Source of the DNA: Heracleum sosnowskyi
Lineage: Eukaryota > Streptophyta > Magnoliopsida > Apiales > Apiaceae
Direction of reading: 5' to 3'
NCBI GenBank assembly: GCA_030848705.1
Contig: JAUIZM010000023.1
Location: forward strand, 1,984,001-2,048,000
Length of the DNA stretch: 64,000 nt
Both the position numbers and the translations under genes were made by a program. Under the pieces are notes generated by a model that saw nothing but the letters and a program-made list of their open reading frames with translations, made no database searches and was not told where the DNA came from. Of this stretch, positions 20,578-33,329 are shown piece by piece. Every line of letters begins with the position of its first letter. The stretch's first letter is position 1.

Positions 20578-23048
20578 TGTAATAACCCGAATTTTTGGAA
20601 TAATTTAAAACTTTTCTTATTATAATTAAGTGCAAGAGTGAATAGTGATATTGGTGGATGAATAGTGATTTTGAGGGTTAAGAAAATTTTTCATGCCACC
20701 TATGTACGAGACGTAGTGTGGATATTTCAAAGTCATATTAGTGATCTACGGAGTAAATAAGTGAATGCAAAGACGATCGGAATTCAGAAATTCCAAATTT
20801 TATTTTGGTGAAGTATTTGACCGGGTAGTGAATTATATATTATTATATTCAAGAAATGAGATATTAAATTAAGGATTTGAGGATTTAATATTTTGGAATT
20901 TTATTATATTTGATTTGAGAATTTAGAACGAAAACCACTGAGATAGTGAAACGAAGATTCTAGAAACCGCTGAAACTTTATAACAAGGAGATTAAGAATA
21001 TTTGGAAAAGCGTGAGAACCGTTTCTGAGAACAAGTAATAAAAAGAGAATAAACGAGGAATATTGGAATTAAGATCGAGTTAAGGTATTGTACCACAGTG
21101 GAGTAATAAGGTGCAACGTATAAGTCGTAACATATTAATCGTATTAAAACGATACAAGATTACATCAACAAAGAGCTAGTAGTGGAGCATGACTAGATTT
21201 CCACTAAACACAAGTTTGGTAGTGGAAAATGACATAAGAATCCACTAACTACAAGCTAATTATTGGAAGATGACATAAGACACTAGATATTATCCTAATA
21301 ATGCAAGATGAGATCATAAAACAAGAAGCAACCAAGCAAGCACTTTATTTTCTCTCCAAGAACACTCCATTCGGCCAAAACACACAGCAGCTCTGTAAAA
21401 CGACCATATCTCCCTCATTTCTCAATGGAATTTTTCGTTCTATAGCTTGTTGGAAAGGTATTGAGAAGCTCTACAACTCTTCTTTAGGAACCTTGTCCAG
21501 AAAAGCATGGTAAGGACCTCGTTGTTGCAGTTCCTTGAACGGATGAATAGTACTTTCAAGGAACTAACTTTAATTTCTTGTTTTCTTTGGATGATCTAAG
21601 TTGTATTAAGGCTATACAAGGACTAACCAAGGTTGATCAAGGTCTTTACACACATCAAGAAAGGTATAAACCTCATGAACCCTTAGTTGACTTTGAGTTT
21701 TATGGATGTTCTTGATGATTGTTAGCTTAGTTAAGATTATGGTGTTAAGTATAAGCATGTTAGCATGATCTTGTAGTTGATTAAGCCCTATGTTGATTAA
21801 GATGTTAAAGTATGATATCCCTGGACTGATTGAGATTAGAATCATGTGTATAAGAAGTATGTATGCCCGGTGTGGCTTGGTTTGATGATTATGATTTTTG
21901 GAACGTCCGATTTATAGCCGTCGTAATGCCCAAATTTTTACCTACTGATTGGTTCCCTGTTTTTGCTCTGTTAGAGCTCGACCCTTGAGTCCTACTACCC
22001 ATGATTGTGTAGTTTATGTTATAAGCTTCGTAATGATATGTGGTTCGCCTAATTTGGCCGAACGGTTTAAGAGAAAAGTGAGTTTTAGTAAACGCCGTTC
22101 GGAAGAACGACCCATCTCTGGTCAGCAATTTTAAGTCTATATTTGGACCACTTCGGAGCCATATTAAAATTTGAAACTTTGAGGAATAATACTAGAGACA
22201 GTTAGGAAGGCTCACGAAAAGGATTCGTATTAAAAAGATTAGTTTTCGATTTTATAAAAATGCGACAGCAGAGGTTGCGCAAGTGAAAACCACTAAGAAC
22301 GAGACTTAGAAACCAAGGTTCCAAATGGTTAAGTATAACTTGGATTTGAGAATGGATTTCGAACCAAACTTGTGATATAAGTATTTGACGAATAACATGG
22401 ACTTAGTATGAGCCTATAACGAGCTAGTAATGCCTTGGTTGTGTTTCGCTTACGTGTTAAGCATTAAGTTATAAGTGGTTTATCGAGGGGATTAACCGTG
22501 TGTTTTCGTTTGACTTTGTCTAGATTGTCCGGCATCGTCGTGAACCCCTATCACTTCACGAGCATCAGGCAAGTTTCTAAAACCATATTTTGAAGTATGC
22601 ATATACTAGATGCAAGTTTTCTTATCCCATGCTATGTTTCCCATTAAGTATACTAATGATGCATACGATATGATGTTATGCATGTTTTCAAACCTTACAT
22701 CGTATATAGATGTAATGGTATTAAAAATGTTGAGACGTAATATATGCATATGATAGATGCATGCACGTTTTCAAACCTATGCCTCTATAAACTGTTGTTG
22801 TGATAAATAAAAGATTTTGTGATGATATATTACATGTTTTGAAAGCATGCTTAGAGTAAAAAGGCATGAAATGCTATAAACAGTTTTATGATATATATAC
22901 GATGCATGTATGTTGTTGAACAACTACATATGGTATGATTTCCAAATGTAATTGGATTTGGAGTATGAGATATATGTACGTTTTCATGAGTTCAAATTGA
23001 TACATATGATGATTTAAGTTGGACTTATAAGCTATGGTTCTAGCAATA

Positions 23049-23088
23049 TTTTGGAGTTGATATGTTAATTTTGGAGTTGATATGTTAA
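23049..23088 (+). repeat. Exact 20-bp tandem duplication
   Basis: ttttggagttgatatgttaa occurs twice back to back (23049-23068 and 23069-23088) inside the solo-LTR-like element. This is a recent replication-slippage type event. Confidence 0.9.
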
Positions 23089-23138
23089 GAAAAACCCTCA
23101 GTAGGGGGAATATACTCTGCATTTATACTTTGGACCGG

Positions 23139-23216
23139 GAATGGTATCAGTTGTTATCTAGAGATATATTATATATTCTCTATATTTATTTTACATACTA
23201 AGAATGGTATCAGTTG
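23139..23216 (+). repeat. Direct repeat of gaatggtatcagttg, 63 bp apart
   Basis: The 15-mer occurs at 23139-23153 and 23202-23216 and is followed by similar (c)tatctag text in both. It includes TGGTATCAG, the first nine bases of a tRNA-Met primer site, but in the wrong place for one. Confidence 0.8.
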
Positions 23217-24022
23217 CTATCTAGGGTTATTTTATTGTGTTATTACAATTAATCTCGATAAGTGGTTTACAAATTAAAGATCATTTGGAGTTTAATCTAT
23301 TAAGGGTATATTTTAAATATATGATGAATAGTTGTATCTACCCTTTTTGATAAGAAAGTACTTGAGAAATATTTCTAAATAAATATTCTTTATTAAATAT
23401 AGTTCACATTAATTATTTAAAGCCCTACTTCTTAAGGAAGTATTTCGTGAAAACTATTTTAAACCCTAGATAGCTAATAAAGTATATTTCAGTCAATTTT
23501 ATGATGAATAGAGAAGGTTCCCAAATCTATTTCCTGTTTAAGTCTATATTCAGAAAGACTTAAATGTTCGCTCAAACTACCAATACTCGGGGGACCTTTC
23601 TCAAGTTTTAATGTTTGCTCAAGTGGACTGCCCGGTCCTAAACCTTTTTGAAACTACTCCTTCACCAGCTTTGTATCCAACTATCAAAAATGATTTGAAT
23701 ACTCCTTCAAGACTCGAGGAGTAAAAGCAGTGAAATTAGTTGTATCCAGGAACAAGCATCAGCTTGGGAAATATGGGTGAATTTTCCTTTCCAACCAGAT
23801 ATGACTACTTTGTGGAGTCGTATACTTGGGGAACAAGGGAAAGGAACTTGATGTTTCAAAGTTATGGATATTCTCGAACTCGGAGAATGTGTAAGGGACT
23901 GAGTGGCGACCTGTCCCCTAAGGGAATTACGCATAGACCAGCAGTCTATGAGCGGGTCTGTTCTTCCCTTAGATGATTATCAGATAGTGCCCGACCGTAG
24001 GATGAGAGAAGAGTATCGGAGG

Positions 24023-24056
24023 CCCCTAAGGAATGGGTACCCCTAAGGAATGGGTA
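24023..24056 (+). repeat. Exact 17-bp tandem duplication
   Basis: cccctaaggaatgggta is repeated head to tail (24023-24039 and 24040-24056) in the more GC-rich part of the solo-LTR-like element. Confidence 0.9.
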
Positions 24057-24872
24057 TGCTCTTCCCCCTACAACCGATTGGCGGGGAGGTAGGTCAGTTA
24101 GCGTCTGCCCTATTTTCCCTTCTACGTAGAAAAACAGCAGTGGGGAGTTGCCTTACGACTGATCATCGTAGAGGTATCCCTGTCGCCTAGAATCTCCGTC
24201 TACAGTTCATCATCCATGAAAGAAATGTTTTATGCAAGTTATCAGAGGAAGAACATGTTTGAAGCAAGATTACAGAAAAGAAAAGTTATTCAAGTTTATT
24301 CAAGCTATTCCAGTTATTCAAGTTTAGAAGCTGGATTGGAAATATTTTGCCTTGTCTTTATTTCCAGAATATGATATGAGATAAATGTTTGATATGAAAG
24401 ATGATATCTGGAAATTCCTACAACTTCATCTTTTATCTTATGAGTTATGACTCTGATAAAACCTGATTAAGGATATATATGTATAAGTGGATTTTGGGTT
24501 ATGGAAACCCTATATTGAATTTCCTTATAACTTCATCTTTCAAGTATATGTTGATAGTCTGCTTATATTTTATATAGCAGATATTTTACAGAAAGGATAT
24601 ACCGAGTTATCTTGTTATTTCATCTTTTATACTATACTAGAACTTTGTTCATAGTATAAACATTGAAAGTTGCAGAGTGTTATGAAATGATATTTGAAAT
24701 ACCACAATGGTACTATTTTTGGAATACATTCCGATAAGAAAATGATTTCAGTATCAAGATATTTTGACAAGTTATTGTCTTATACCCGCTTTATTTCTGG
24801 GTTGAATTAAAGGCAGAATTATGCCATACTTTCATTACCTTGCTGAGCTATCGCTCACTCTTGCTATTATTT

Positions 24873-24886
24873 TATATATATTATAT
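24873..24886 (+). promoter_or_regulatory. Candidate TATA box of the solo LTR
   Basis: tatatatattatat lies about 450 bp before the 3' end of the LTR-like element and 17 bp after the gagc..gctc inverted repeat. This implies a U3 of about 4.3 kb and a short R-U5, which fits long gypsy LTRs. No expression evidence exists in the sequence itself. Confidence 0.45.
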
Positions 24887-25181
24887 AGCAGCGAAGCAGG
24901 ATGCCTACGGGACGGCACGTACCTCGCAAGGCGTTTCCATAAACAGTTTCAGCAGTGATCCCGGGAGTAGTACGAACCAATCGAATCAGGCTACGGCTTT
25001 GGTATTCAACTTATGTATAGACATGAATGGTATTAGAGGATTGTGAGCATAAGAAGGCTAAGCTGGTAATGTACCACTACGTAGAAATTGTATCAGTAAC
25101 AGATTCAAAGACATTTGGGTATTGTAATAAAAATTATTTATTCCGCAGTTATTGTATGGTGTCGTTTCTGAGACTCTAACC

Positions 25182-25182
25182 T

Positions 25183-25207
<25 letters not shown>
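25182..25207 (+). repeat. (TG)13 microsatellite
   Basis: 26 bp of uninterrupted TG, followed by agagaga, near the 3' end of the solo-LTR-like element. Confidence 0.97.
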
Positions 25208-25214
<7 letters not shown>

Positions 25215-25333
25215 CATATATTGTGGGGTCATGAACAGGTGAATTATGAATGGTGTGGGTAATACAGGTAAAGCAAGGAGTACATGGATTGTGACAACCC
25301 TAAATCCCTGACCCCGGATTTGGGGCTGTTACA

Positions 25334-25338
25334 AAACT
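25334..25338. repeat. Right target-site duplication AAACT
   Basis: aaact directly follows the element's ACA end, after which the satellite resumes with tcatttggag in the phase interrupted at 20577. Confidence 0.93.
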
Positions 25339-25772
25339 TCATTTGGAGCTGTCCGGACCTGGATTGGAGCAGATACCAGGGGACGCCCGATTACGTATAC
25401 CTCTTAAGGGATCTATACATGGAAAACGGGGATAAATTGGAGCGGGTCATTTTATGGATATTTTCTCGTAGTTTGACCCTATGGGTTTATAGAATTGCAA
25501 AAAACTTCATTTGGAGCAGTCCGGGCCTAAATTAGAGCAGATACCAGGGGACGCCCGATTACGTATACCTCTGAAGGGAGCTATACAAGGAAAATGGGGA
25601 TAAATTGAAGCGGGTCGTTTTGTGGGTATTTTCTAGTAGTTTGACCCTATAGGTTTATAGAATTGCAAAAAACTTCATTTGGAGCAGTCCGGACCTGAAT
25701 TGGAGCAGATACCAGGGGACGCCCGATTACGTACACCTCCTAAGGGAGCTATACAAGGAAAACGGGGATAAA

Positions 25773-27788
25773 TTGAAGCGGGTCGTTTTGTGGATATTTT
25801 CTCGTAGTTTGACCCTATGGGTTTATAGAATTGCAAAAAACTTCATTTGGAGCAGTCCGGGCTTGAACTGGAGCAGATACCAGGGAACGCCCGATTACGT
25901 ATACCTCTGGAGGGATGTATACAAGGAAAACAGGGATAAATTGAAGCGGGTCGTTTTGAGGATATTTTCTCGTAGTTTGACCCTATGGGTTTATAGAATT
26001 GCAGTAAACTTCATTTGGAGCTGTCCCGACCTGAATTGGAGCAGATACCAGGGGACGCCCGATTACGTATACCTCTTAAGGGATCTATACAAGGAAAACG
26101 GGGACAAATTGAAGCGGGTCGTTTTGAGGATATTTTCTCGTAGTTTGACCCTATGGGTTTATAGAATTGCAGTAAACTTCATTTGGAGTTGTCCGGACCT
26201 GAATTGGAGCAGATACCAGGGGACGCCCGATTACGTATACCTCTTAAGGGATCTATACATAGAAAACGGGGATAAATTGAAGCGGGTCGTTTTGTGGATA
26301 TTTTCTCGTAGTTTGACCCTATGGGTTTATAGAATTGCAAAAAACTTCATTTGGAGCTGTCCGGACCTGAATTTGAGCAGATATCAGGGGACCCCCGATT
26401 ATGTATACCTCTGAAGGGAGCTATACAAGGAAAACGGGGATAAATTGAAGCGGGTCATTTTGTGGAAATTTTCTCGTAGTTTGACCCTATGGGTTTATAG
26501 AATTGCAAAAAACTTCATTTGGAGCAGTCCGGGCTTGAACTGGAGCAGATACCAGGGAACGCCCGATTACGTATACCTCTGGAGGGATGTATACAAGGAA
26601 AACAGGGATAAATTGAAGCGGGTCGTTTTGAGGATATTTTCTCGTAGTTTGACCCTATGGGTTTATAGAATTGCAGTAAACTTCATTTGGAGCTGTCCCG
26701 ACCTGAATTGGAGCAGATACCAGGGGACGCCCGATTACGTATACCTCTTAAGGGATCTATACAAGGAAAACGGGGACAAATTGAAGCGGGTCGTTTTGAG
26801 GATATTTTCTCGTAGTTTGACCCTATGGGTTTATAGAATTGCAGTAAACTTCATTTGGAGTTGTCCGGACCTGAATTGGAGCAGATACCAGGGGACGCCC
26901 GATTACGTATACCTCTTAAGGGATCTATACATAGAAAACGGGGATAAATTGAAGCGGGTCGTTTTGTGGATATTTTCTCGTAGTTTGACCCTATGGGTTT
27001 ATAGAATTGCAAAAAACTTCATTTGGAGCAGTCCGGACCTGAATTGGAGCAGATACCAGGGGACGCCCGATTACGTACACCTCCTAAGGGAGCTATACAA
27101 GGAAAACGGGGATAAATTGAAGCGGGTCGTTTTGTGGATATTTTCTCGTAGTTTGACCCTATGGGTTTATAGAATTGCAAAAAACTTCATTTGGAGCAGT
27201 CCGGGCTTGAACTGGAGCAGATACCAGGGAACGCCCGATTACGTATACCTCTGGAGGGATGTATACAAGGAAAACAGGGATAAATTGAAGCGGGTCGTTT
27301 TGAGGATATTTTCTCGTAGTTTGACCCTATGGGTTTATAGAATTGCAGTAAACTTCATTTGGAGCTGTCCCGACCTGAATTGGAGCAGATACCAGGGGAC
27401 GCCCGATTACGTATACCTCTTAAGGGATCTATACAAGGAAAACGGGGACAAATTGAAGCGGGTCGTTTTGAGGATATTTTCTCGTAGTTTGACCCTATGG
27501 GTTTATAGAATTGCAGTAAACTTCATTTGGAGTTGTCCGGACCTGAATTGGAGCAGATACCAGGGGACGCCCGATTACGTATACCTCTTAAGGGATCTAT
27601 ACATAGAAAACGGGGATAAATTGAAGCGGGTCGTTTTGTGGATATTTTCTCGTAGTTTGACCCTATGGGTTTATAGAATTGCAAAAAACTTCATTTGGAG
27701 CTGTCCGGACCTGAATTTGAGCAGATATCAGGGGACCCCCGATTATGTATACCTCTGAAGGGAGCTATACAAGGAAAACGGGGATAAA
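25773..27788 (+). repeat. Three successive 672-bp tetramers with no stop in four to eight monomers
   Basis: The rare variant ctctggagggatgtatac occurs at about 25907, 26579 and 27251, exactly 672 bp apart, and the monomers between match in order. In this variant the usual stop (tga) is tgg, which removes the terminator and creates the longest open frames of the satellite (26445-27758). Confidence 0.85.
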
Positions 27789-28628
27789 TTGAAGCGGGTC
27801 ATTTTGTGGAAATTTTCTCGTAGTTTGACCCTATGGGTTTATAGAATTGAAAAAAACTTCATTTGGAGCAGTCTGGACCTGAATTGGAGCCGATACCAGG
27901 GGACGCCCGATTACGTATACCTCTGAAGGGAGCTATACAAGGAAAACGGGGATAAATTGAAGCGGGTCGTTTTGAGGATATTTTCTCGTAGTTTGACCCT
28001 ATGGGTTTATAGAACTGCAATAAACTTCATTTGGAGCTGTCCGGACCTGTATTGGAGCAGATACCAGGGGACGCCCGATTACGTATACCTCTTAAGGGAT
28101 CTATACATGGAAAACGGGGATAAATTGAAGTGGGTCGTTTTGTGGATATTTTCTCGTAGTTTGACCCTATGGGTTTATAGAATTGCAGTAAACTTCATTT
28201 GGAGCTGTCCGGACCTGAATTGGAGCAGATACCAGGGGACGCCCAATTACGTATACCTCTTAAGGGATCTATACATAGAAAACGGGGATAAATTGAAGCG
28301 GGTCGTTTTGTGGATATTTTCTCGTAGTTTGACCCTATGGGTTTATAGAATTGCAAAAAACTTCATTTGGAGCTGTCCGGACCTGAATTTGAGCAGATAT
28401 CAGGGGACACCCGATTATGTATACCTCTGAAGGGAGCTATACAAGGAAAACGGGGATAAATTGAAGCGGGTCATTTTGTGGATATTTTCTCGTAGTTTGA
28501 CCCTATGGGTTTATAGAATTGAAAAAAACTTCATTTGGAGCAGTCTGGACCTGAATTGGAGCCGATACCAGGGGACGCCCGATTACGTATACCTCTGAAG
28601 GGAGCTATACAAGGAAAACGGGGATAAA

Positions 28629-31315
28629 TTGAAGCGGGTCGTTTTGAGGATATTTTCTCGTAGTTTGACCCTATGGGTTTATAGAATTGCAATAAACTTC
28701 ATTTGGAGCTGTCCGGACCTGAATTGGAGCAGATACCAGGGGACGACCGATTACGTATACCTCTTAAGGGATCTATACAAGGAAAACGGGGATAAATTGA
28801 AGTGGGTCGTTTTGTGGATATTTTCTCGTAGTTTGACCCTATGGGTTTATAAAATTGCAAAAACTTCATTTGGAGCAGTCCGGGCCTGAATTGGAGCAGA
28901 TACCAGGGAACGCCCGATTACGTATACCTCTGAAGGGATCTGTACAAGGAAAACGGGGATAAATTGAAGCGGGTCGTTTTGAGGATATTTTCTCGTAGTT
29001 TGACCCTATGGGTTTATAGAATTGCAGTAAACTTCATTTGGAGCTGTCCGGACCTGAATTGGAGCAGATACCAGGGGACTCCCGATTATGTATACCTCTT
29101 AAGGGATCTATACATGGAAAACGGGGATAAATTGAAGCGGGTCGTTTTGTGGATATTTTCTCGTAGTTTGACCATATGGGTTTATAGAATTGCAAAAAAC
29201 TTCTTTTGGAGCTGTCCGGACCTGAATTTGAGCAGATATCAGGGGACACCCGATTACGTATACCTCTGAAGGGAGCTATACAAGGAAAACGGGGATAAAT
29301 TGAAGCGGGTCGTTTTGAGGATATTTTCTCGTAGTTTGACCCTATGGGTTTATAGAATTGCAGTAAACTTTATTTGGAGCTGTCCGGACCTGAATTGGAG
29401 CAGATACCAGGGGACGCCCGATTACGTATACCTCTTAAGGGATCTATACATGGAAAACGGGGATAAATTGAAGCGGGTAGTTTTATGGATATTTTCTCGT
29501 AGTTTGACCCTATGGGTTTATAGAATTGCAGTAAACTTCATTTGGAGTTGTCCGGACCTGAATTGGAGCAGATACCAGGGGACGCCCGATTACGTATACC
29601 TCTTAAGGGATCTATACATAGAAAACGGGGATAAATTGAAGCGGGTCGTTTTGTGGATATTTTCTCGTAGTTTGACCCTATGGGTTTATAGAAATGCAAA
29701 AAACTTCATTTGGAGCTGTCCGGACCTGAATTTGAGCAGATATCAGGGGACACCCGATTATGTATACCTCTGAAGGGAGCTATACAAGGAAAACGGGAAT
29801 AAATTGAAGCGGGTCATTTTGTGGATATTTTCTCGTAGTTTGACCCTATGGGTTTATAGAATTGAAAAAAACTTCATTTGGAGCAGTCTGGACCTGAATT
29901 GGAGCCGATACCAGGGGACGCCCGATTACGTATACCTCTGAAGGGAGCTATACAAGGAAAACGGGGATAAATTGAAGCGGGTCGTTTTGAGGATATTTTC
30001 TCGTAGTTTGACCCTATGGGTTTATAGAATTGCAATAAACTTCATTTGGAGTTGTCCGGACCTGAATTGGAGCAGATACCAGGGGACGCCCGATTACGTA
30101 TACCTCTTAAGGGATCTATACAAGGAAAACGGGGATAAATTGAAGCGGGTCGTTTTGAGGATATTTTCTCGTAGTTTGACCCTATGGGTTTATAGAATTG
30201 CAGTAAACTTCATTTGGAGCTGTCCGGACCTGAATTGGAGCAGATACTAGGGGACGCCCAATTACGTATACCTCTTAAGGGATCTATACATAGAAAACGG
30301 GGATAAATTGAAGCGGGTCGTTTTGTGAATATTTTCTCGTAGTTTGACCCTATGGGTTTATAGAATTGCAAAAAACTTCATTTGGAGCTGTCCGGACCTG
30401 AATTTGAGCAGATATCAGGGGACACCCGATTATGTATACCTCTGAAGGGAGCTATACAAGGAAAATGGGGATAAATTGAAGCGGGTCATTTTGTGGATAT
30501 TTTCTCGTAGTTTGACCCTATGGGTTTGTAGAATTGAAAAAAACTTCATTTGGAGCAGTCTGGACCTGAATTGGAGCCAATACCAGGGGACGCCCGATTA
30601 CGTATACCTCTGAAGGGAGCTATACAAGGAAAACGGGGATAAATTGAAGCGGGTCGTTTTGAGGATATTTTCTCGTAGTTTGACCCTATGGGTTTATAGA
30701 ATTGCAATAAACTTCATTTGGAGCTGTCCGGGCCTGTATTGGAGCAGATACCAGGGGACGCCCGATTACGTATACCTCTTAAGGGATCTATACATGGAAA
30801 ACGGGGATAAATTGAAGCGGGTCGTTTTGTGGATATTTTCTCGTAGTTTGACCCTATGGGTTTATAGAATTGCAGTAAACTTCATTTGGAGCTGTCCGGA
30901 CCTGAATTGGAGCAGATACCAGGGGACGCCCAATTACGTATACCTCTTAAGGGATCTATACATAGAAAACGGGGATAAATTGAAGCGGGTCGTTTTGTGG
31001 ATATTTTCTCGTAGTTTGACCCTATGGGTTTATAGAATTGCAAAAAACTTCATTTGGAGCTGTCCGGACCTGAATTTGAGCAGATATCAGGGGACACCCG
31101 ATTATGTATACCTCTGAAGGGAGCTATACAAGGAAAACGGGGATAAATTGAAGCGGGTCATTTTGTGGAAATTTTCTCGTAGTTTGACCCTATGGGTTTA
31201 TAGAATTGAAAAAAACTTCATTTGGAGCAGTCTGGACCTGAATTGGAGCCGATACCAGGGGACGCCCGATTACGTATACCTCTGAAGGGAGCTATACAAG
31301 GAAAACGGGGATAAA
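28629..31315 (+). repeat. Higher-order block of about 2.7 kb, copy 1
   Basis: Recurs at 32995-35681 with an offset of 4366 bp (26 monomers less 2 bp). Shared private variants include ggggacgaccgatt, gggactcccgattatg, tatagaaatgcaaaaaac, cagatactagggg and a gtgaatattttc stop variant. Confidence 0.8.
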
Positions 31316-33329
31316 TTGAAGCGGGTCGTTTTGAGGATATTTTCTCGTAGTTTGACCCTATGGGTTTATAGAATTGCAATAAACTTCATTTGGAGCTGTC
31401 CGGACCTGTATTGGAGCAGATACCAGGGGACGCCCGATTACGTATACCTCTTAAGGGATCTATACATGGAAAACGGGGATAAATTGAAGTGGGTCGTTTT
31501 ATGGATATTTTCTCGTAGTTTGACCCTATGGGTTTATAGAATTGCAGTAAACTTCATTTGGAGCTGTCCGGACCTGAATTGGAGCAGATACCAGGGGACG
31601 CCCAATTACGTATACCTCTTAAGGGATCTATACATAGAAAACGGGGATAAATTGAAGCGGGTCATTTTGTGGATATTTTCTCGTAGTTTGACCCTATGGG
31701 TTTATAGAATTGCAAAAAACTTCATTTGGAGCTGTCCGGACCTGAATTTGAGCAGATATCAGGGGACACCCGATTATGTATACCTCTGAAGGGAGCTATA
31801 CAAGGAAAACGGGGATAAATTGAAGCGGGTCATTTTGTGGATATTTTCTCGTAGTTTGACCCTATGGGTTTATAGAATTGAAAAAAACTTCATTTGGAGC
31901 AGTCTGGACCTGAATTGGAGCCGATACCAGGGGACACCCGATTACGTATACCTCTGAAGGGAGCTATACAAGGAAAACGGGGATAAATTGAAGCGGGTCA
32001 TTTTGAGGATATTTTCTCGTAGTTTGACCCTATGGGTTTATAGAATTGCAATAAACTTCATTTGGAGCTGTCCGGACCTGAATTGGAGCAGATACCAGGG
32101 GACGACCGATTACGTATACCTCTTAAGGGATCTATACAAGGAAAACGGGGATAAATTGAAGTGGGTCGTTTTGTGGATATTTTCTCGTAATTTGACCCTA
32201 TGGGTTTATAAAATTGCAAAAACTTCATTTGGAGCAGTCCGGGCCTGAATTGGAGCAGATACCAGGGAACGCCCGATTACGTATACCTCTGAAGGGATCT
32301 GTACAAGGAAAACGGGGATAAATTGAAGCGGGTCGTTTTGAGGATATTTTCTCGTAGTTTGACCCTATGGGTTTATAGAATTGCAATAAACTTCATTTGG
32401 AGCTGTCCGGACCTGTATTGGAGCAGATACCAGGGGACGCCCGATTACGTATACCTCTTAAGGGATCTATACATGGAAAACGGGGATAAATTGAAGTGGG
32501 TCGTTTTGTGGATATTTTCTCGTAGTTTGACCCTATGGGTTTATAGAATTGCAGTAAACTTCATTTGGAGCTGTCCGGACCTGAATTGGAGCAGATACCA
32601 GGGGACGCCCAATTACGTATACCTCTTAAGGGATCTATACATAGAAAACGGGGATAAATTGAAGCGGGTCATTTTGTGGATATTTTCTCGTAGTTTGACC
32701 CTATGGGTTTATAGAATTGCAAAAAACTTCATTTGGAGCTGTCCGGACCTGAATTTGAGCAGATATCAGGGGACACCCGATTATGTATACCTCTGAAGGG
32801 AGCTATACAAGGAAAACGGGGATAAATTGAAGCAGGTCATTTTGTGGATATTTTCTCGTAGTTTGACCCTATGGGTTTATAGAATTGAAAAAAACTTCAT
32901 TTGGAGCAGTCTGGACCTGAATTGGAGCCGATACCAGGGGACACCCGATTACGTATACCTCTGAAGGGAGCTATACAAGGAAAACGGGGATAAATTGAAG
33001 CGGGTCATTTTGAGGATATTTTCTCGTAGTTTGACCCTATGGGTTTATAGAATTGCAATAAACTTCATTTGGAGCTGTCCGGACCTGAATTGGAGCAGAT
33101 ACCAGGGGACGACCGATTACGTATACCTCTTAAGGGATCTATACAAGGAAAACGGGGATAAATTGAAGTGGGTCGTTTTGTGGATATTTTCTCGTAATTT
33201 GACCCTATGGGTTTATAAAATTGCAAAAACTTCATTTGGAGCAGTCCGGGCCTGAATTGGAGCAGATACCAGGGAACGCCCGATTACGTATACCTCTGAA
33301 GGGATCTGTACAAGGAAAACGGGGATAAA
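31316..33329 (+). repeat. 1007-bp block in two tandem copies
   Basis: 31316-32322 and 32323-33329 carry the same monomer order: I-V-K-E, then a GACCGATT I monomer, then a K monomer with a 1-bp deletion. The deletion accounts for 1007 rather than 1008 bp. Confidence 0.8.

Larger units (their letters stand above)
20578..25333 (+). mobile_element. Solo-LTR-like insertion (probable Ty3/gypsy, Tekay-like), 4756 bp
   Basis: Begins TGTAATAACCCG and ends GGGGCTGTTACA, the TG...CA ends and imperfect terminal inverted repeat (TGTAAyArCCC) typical of many plant Ty3/gypsy LTRs, flanked by a perfect 5-bp target duplication, AAACT. No gag or pol frame is present; the longest ORFs are under about 85 codons and unrecognisable. 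I saw no second copy of the ends inside, and no primer-binding site or PPT in the right place. The 3' part has an LTR-like order: gagc..gctc inverted repeat (24845-24856), TATA box (24873-24886), then about 450 bp with an aataaa-type signal near 25126. The best reading is a very long solo LTR left by LTR-LTR recombination. A non-autonomous element is the alternative. Strand is set by the TATA position. The Tekay assignment is from general resemblance only. Confidence 0.75.

Noticed and set aside
23142..23210. TGGTATCAG twice in the solo LTR as primer-binding sites
   Set aside because: Only nine bases match initiator tRNA-Met, no LTR end (CA) precedes either copy, and a purine run (agggggaa near 23103) lies before rather than after them, the wrong order for a full element.
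24021..24200. GC-richer stretch in the solo LTR as an rRNA or tRNA fragment
   Set aside because: I could not find a tRNA A/B box pair with a cloverleaf or any familiar rRNA segment; it looks like ordinary LTR sequence with a 17-bp tandem.
20578..25333. A host gene or lncRNA gene inside the island between satellite blocks
   Set aside because: The ends, target duplication and TATA position identify a transposable-element unit. No ORF over about 85 codons and no exon structure were seen.
26445..27758. 437-codon ORF and many 86-213-codon ORFs in the satellite as a repeat-protein gene family
   Set aside because: They start at TTG, end at recurrent single-base variants, follow the 168-bp satellite exactly and have no promoter, intron or domain evidence. 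The period being divisible by three is enough to explain them.
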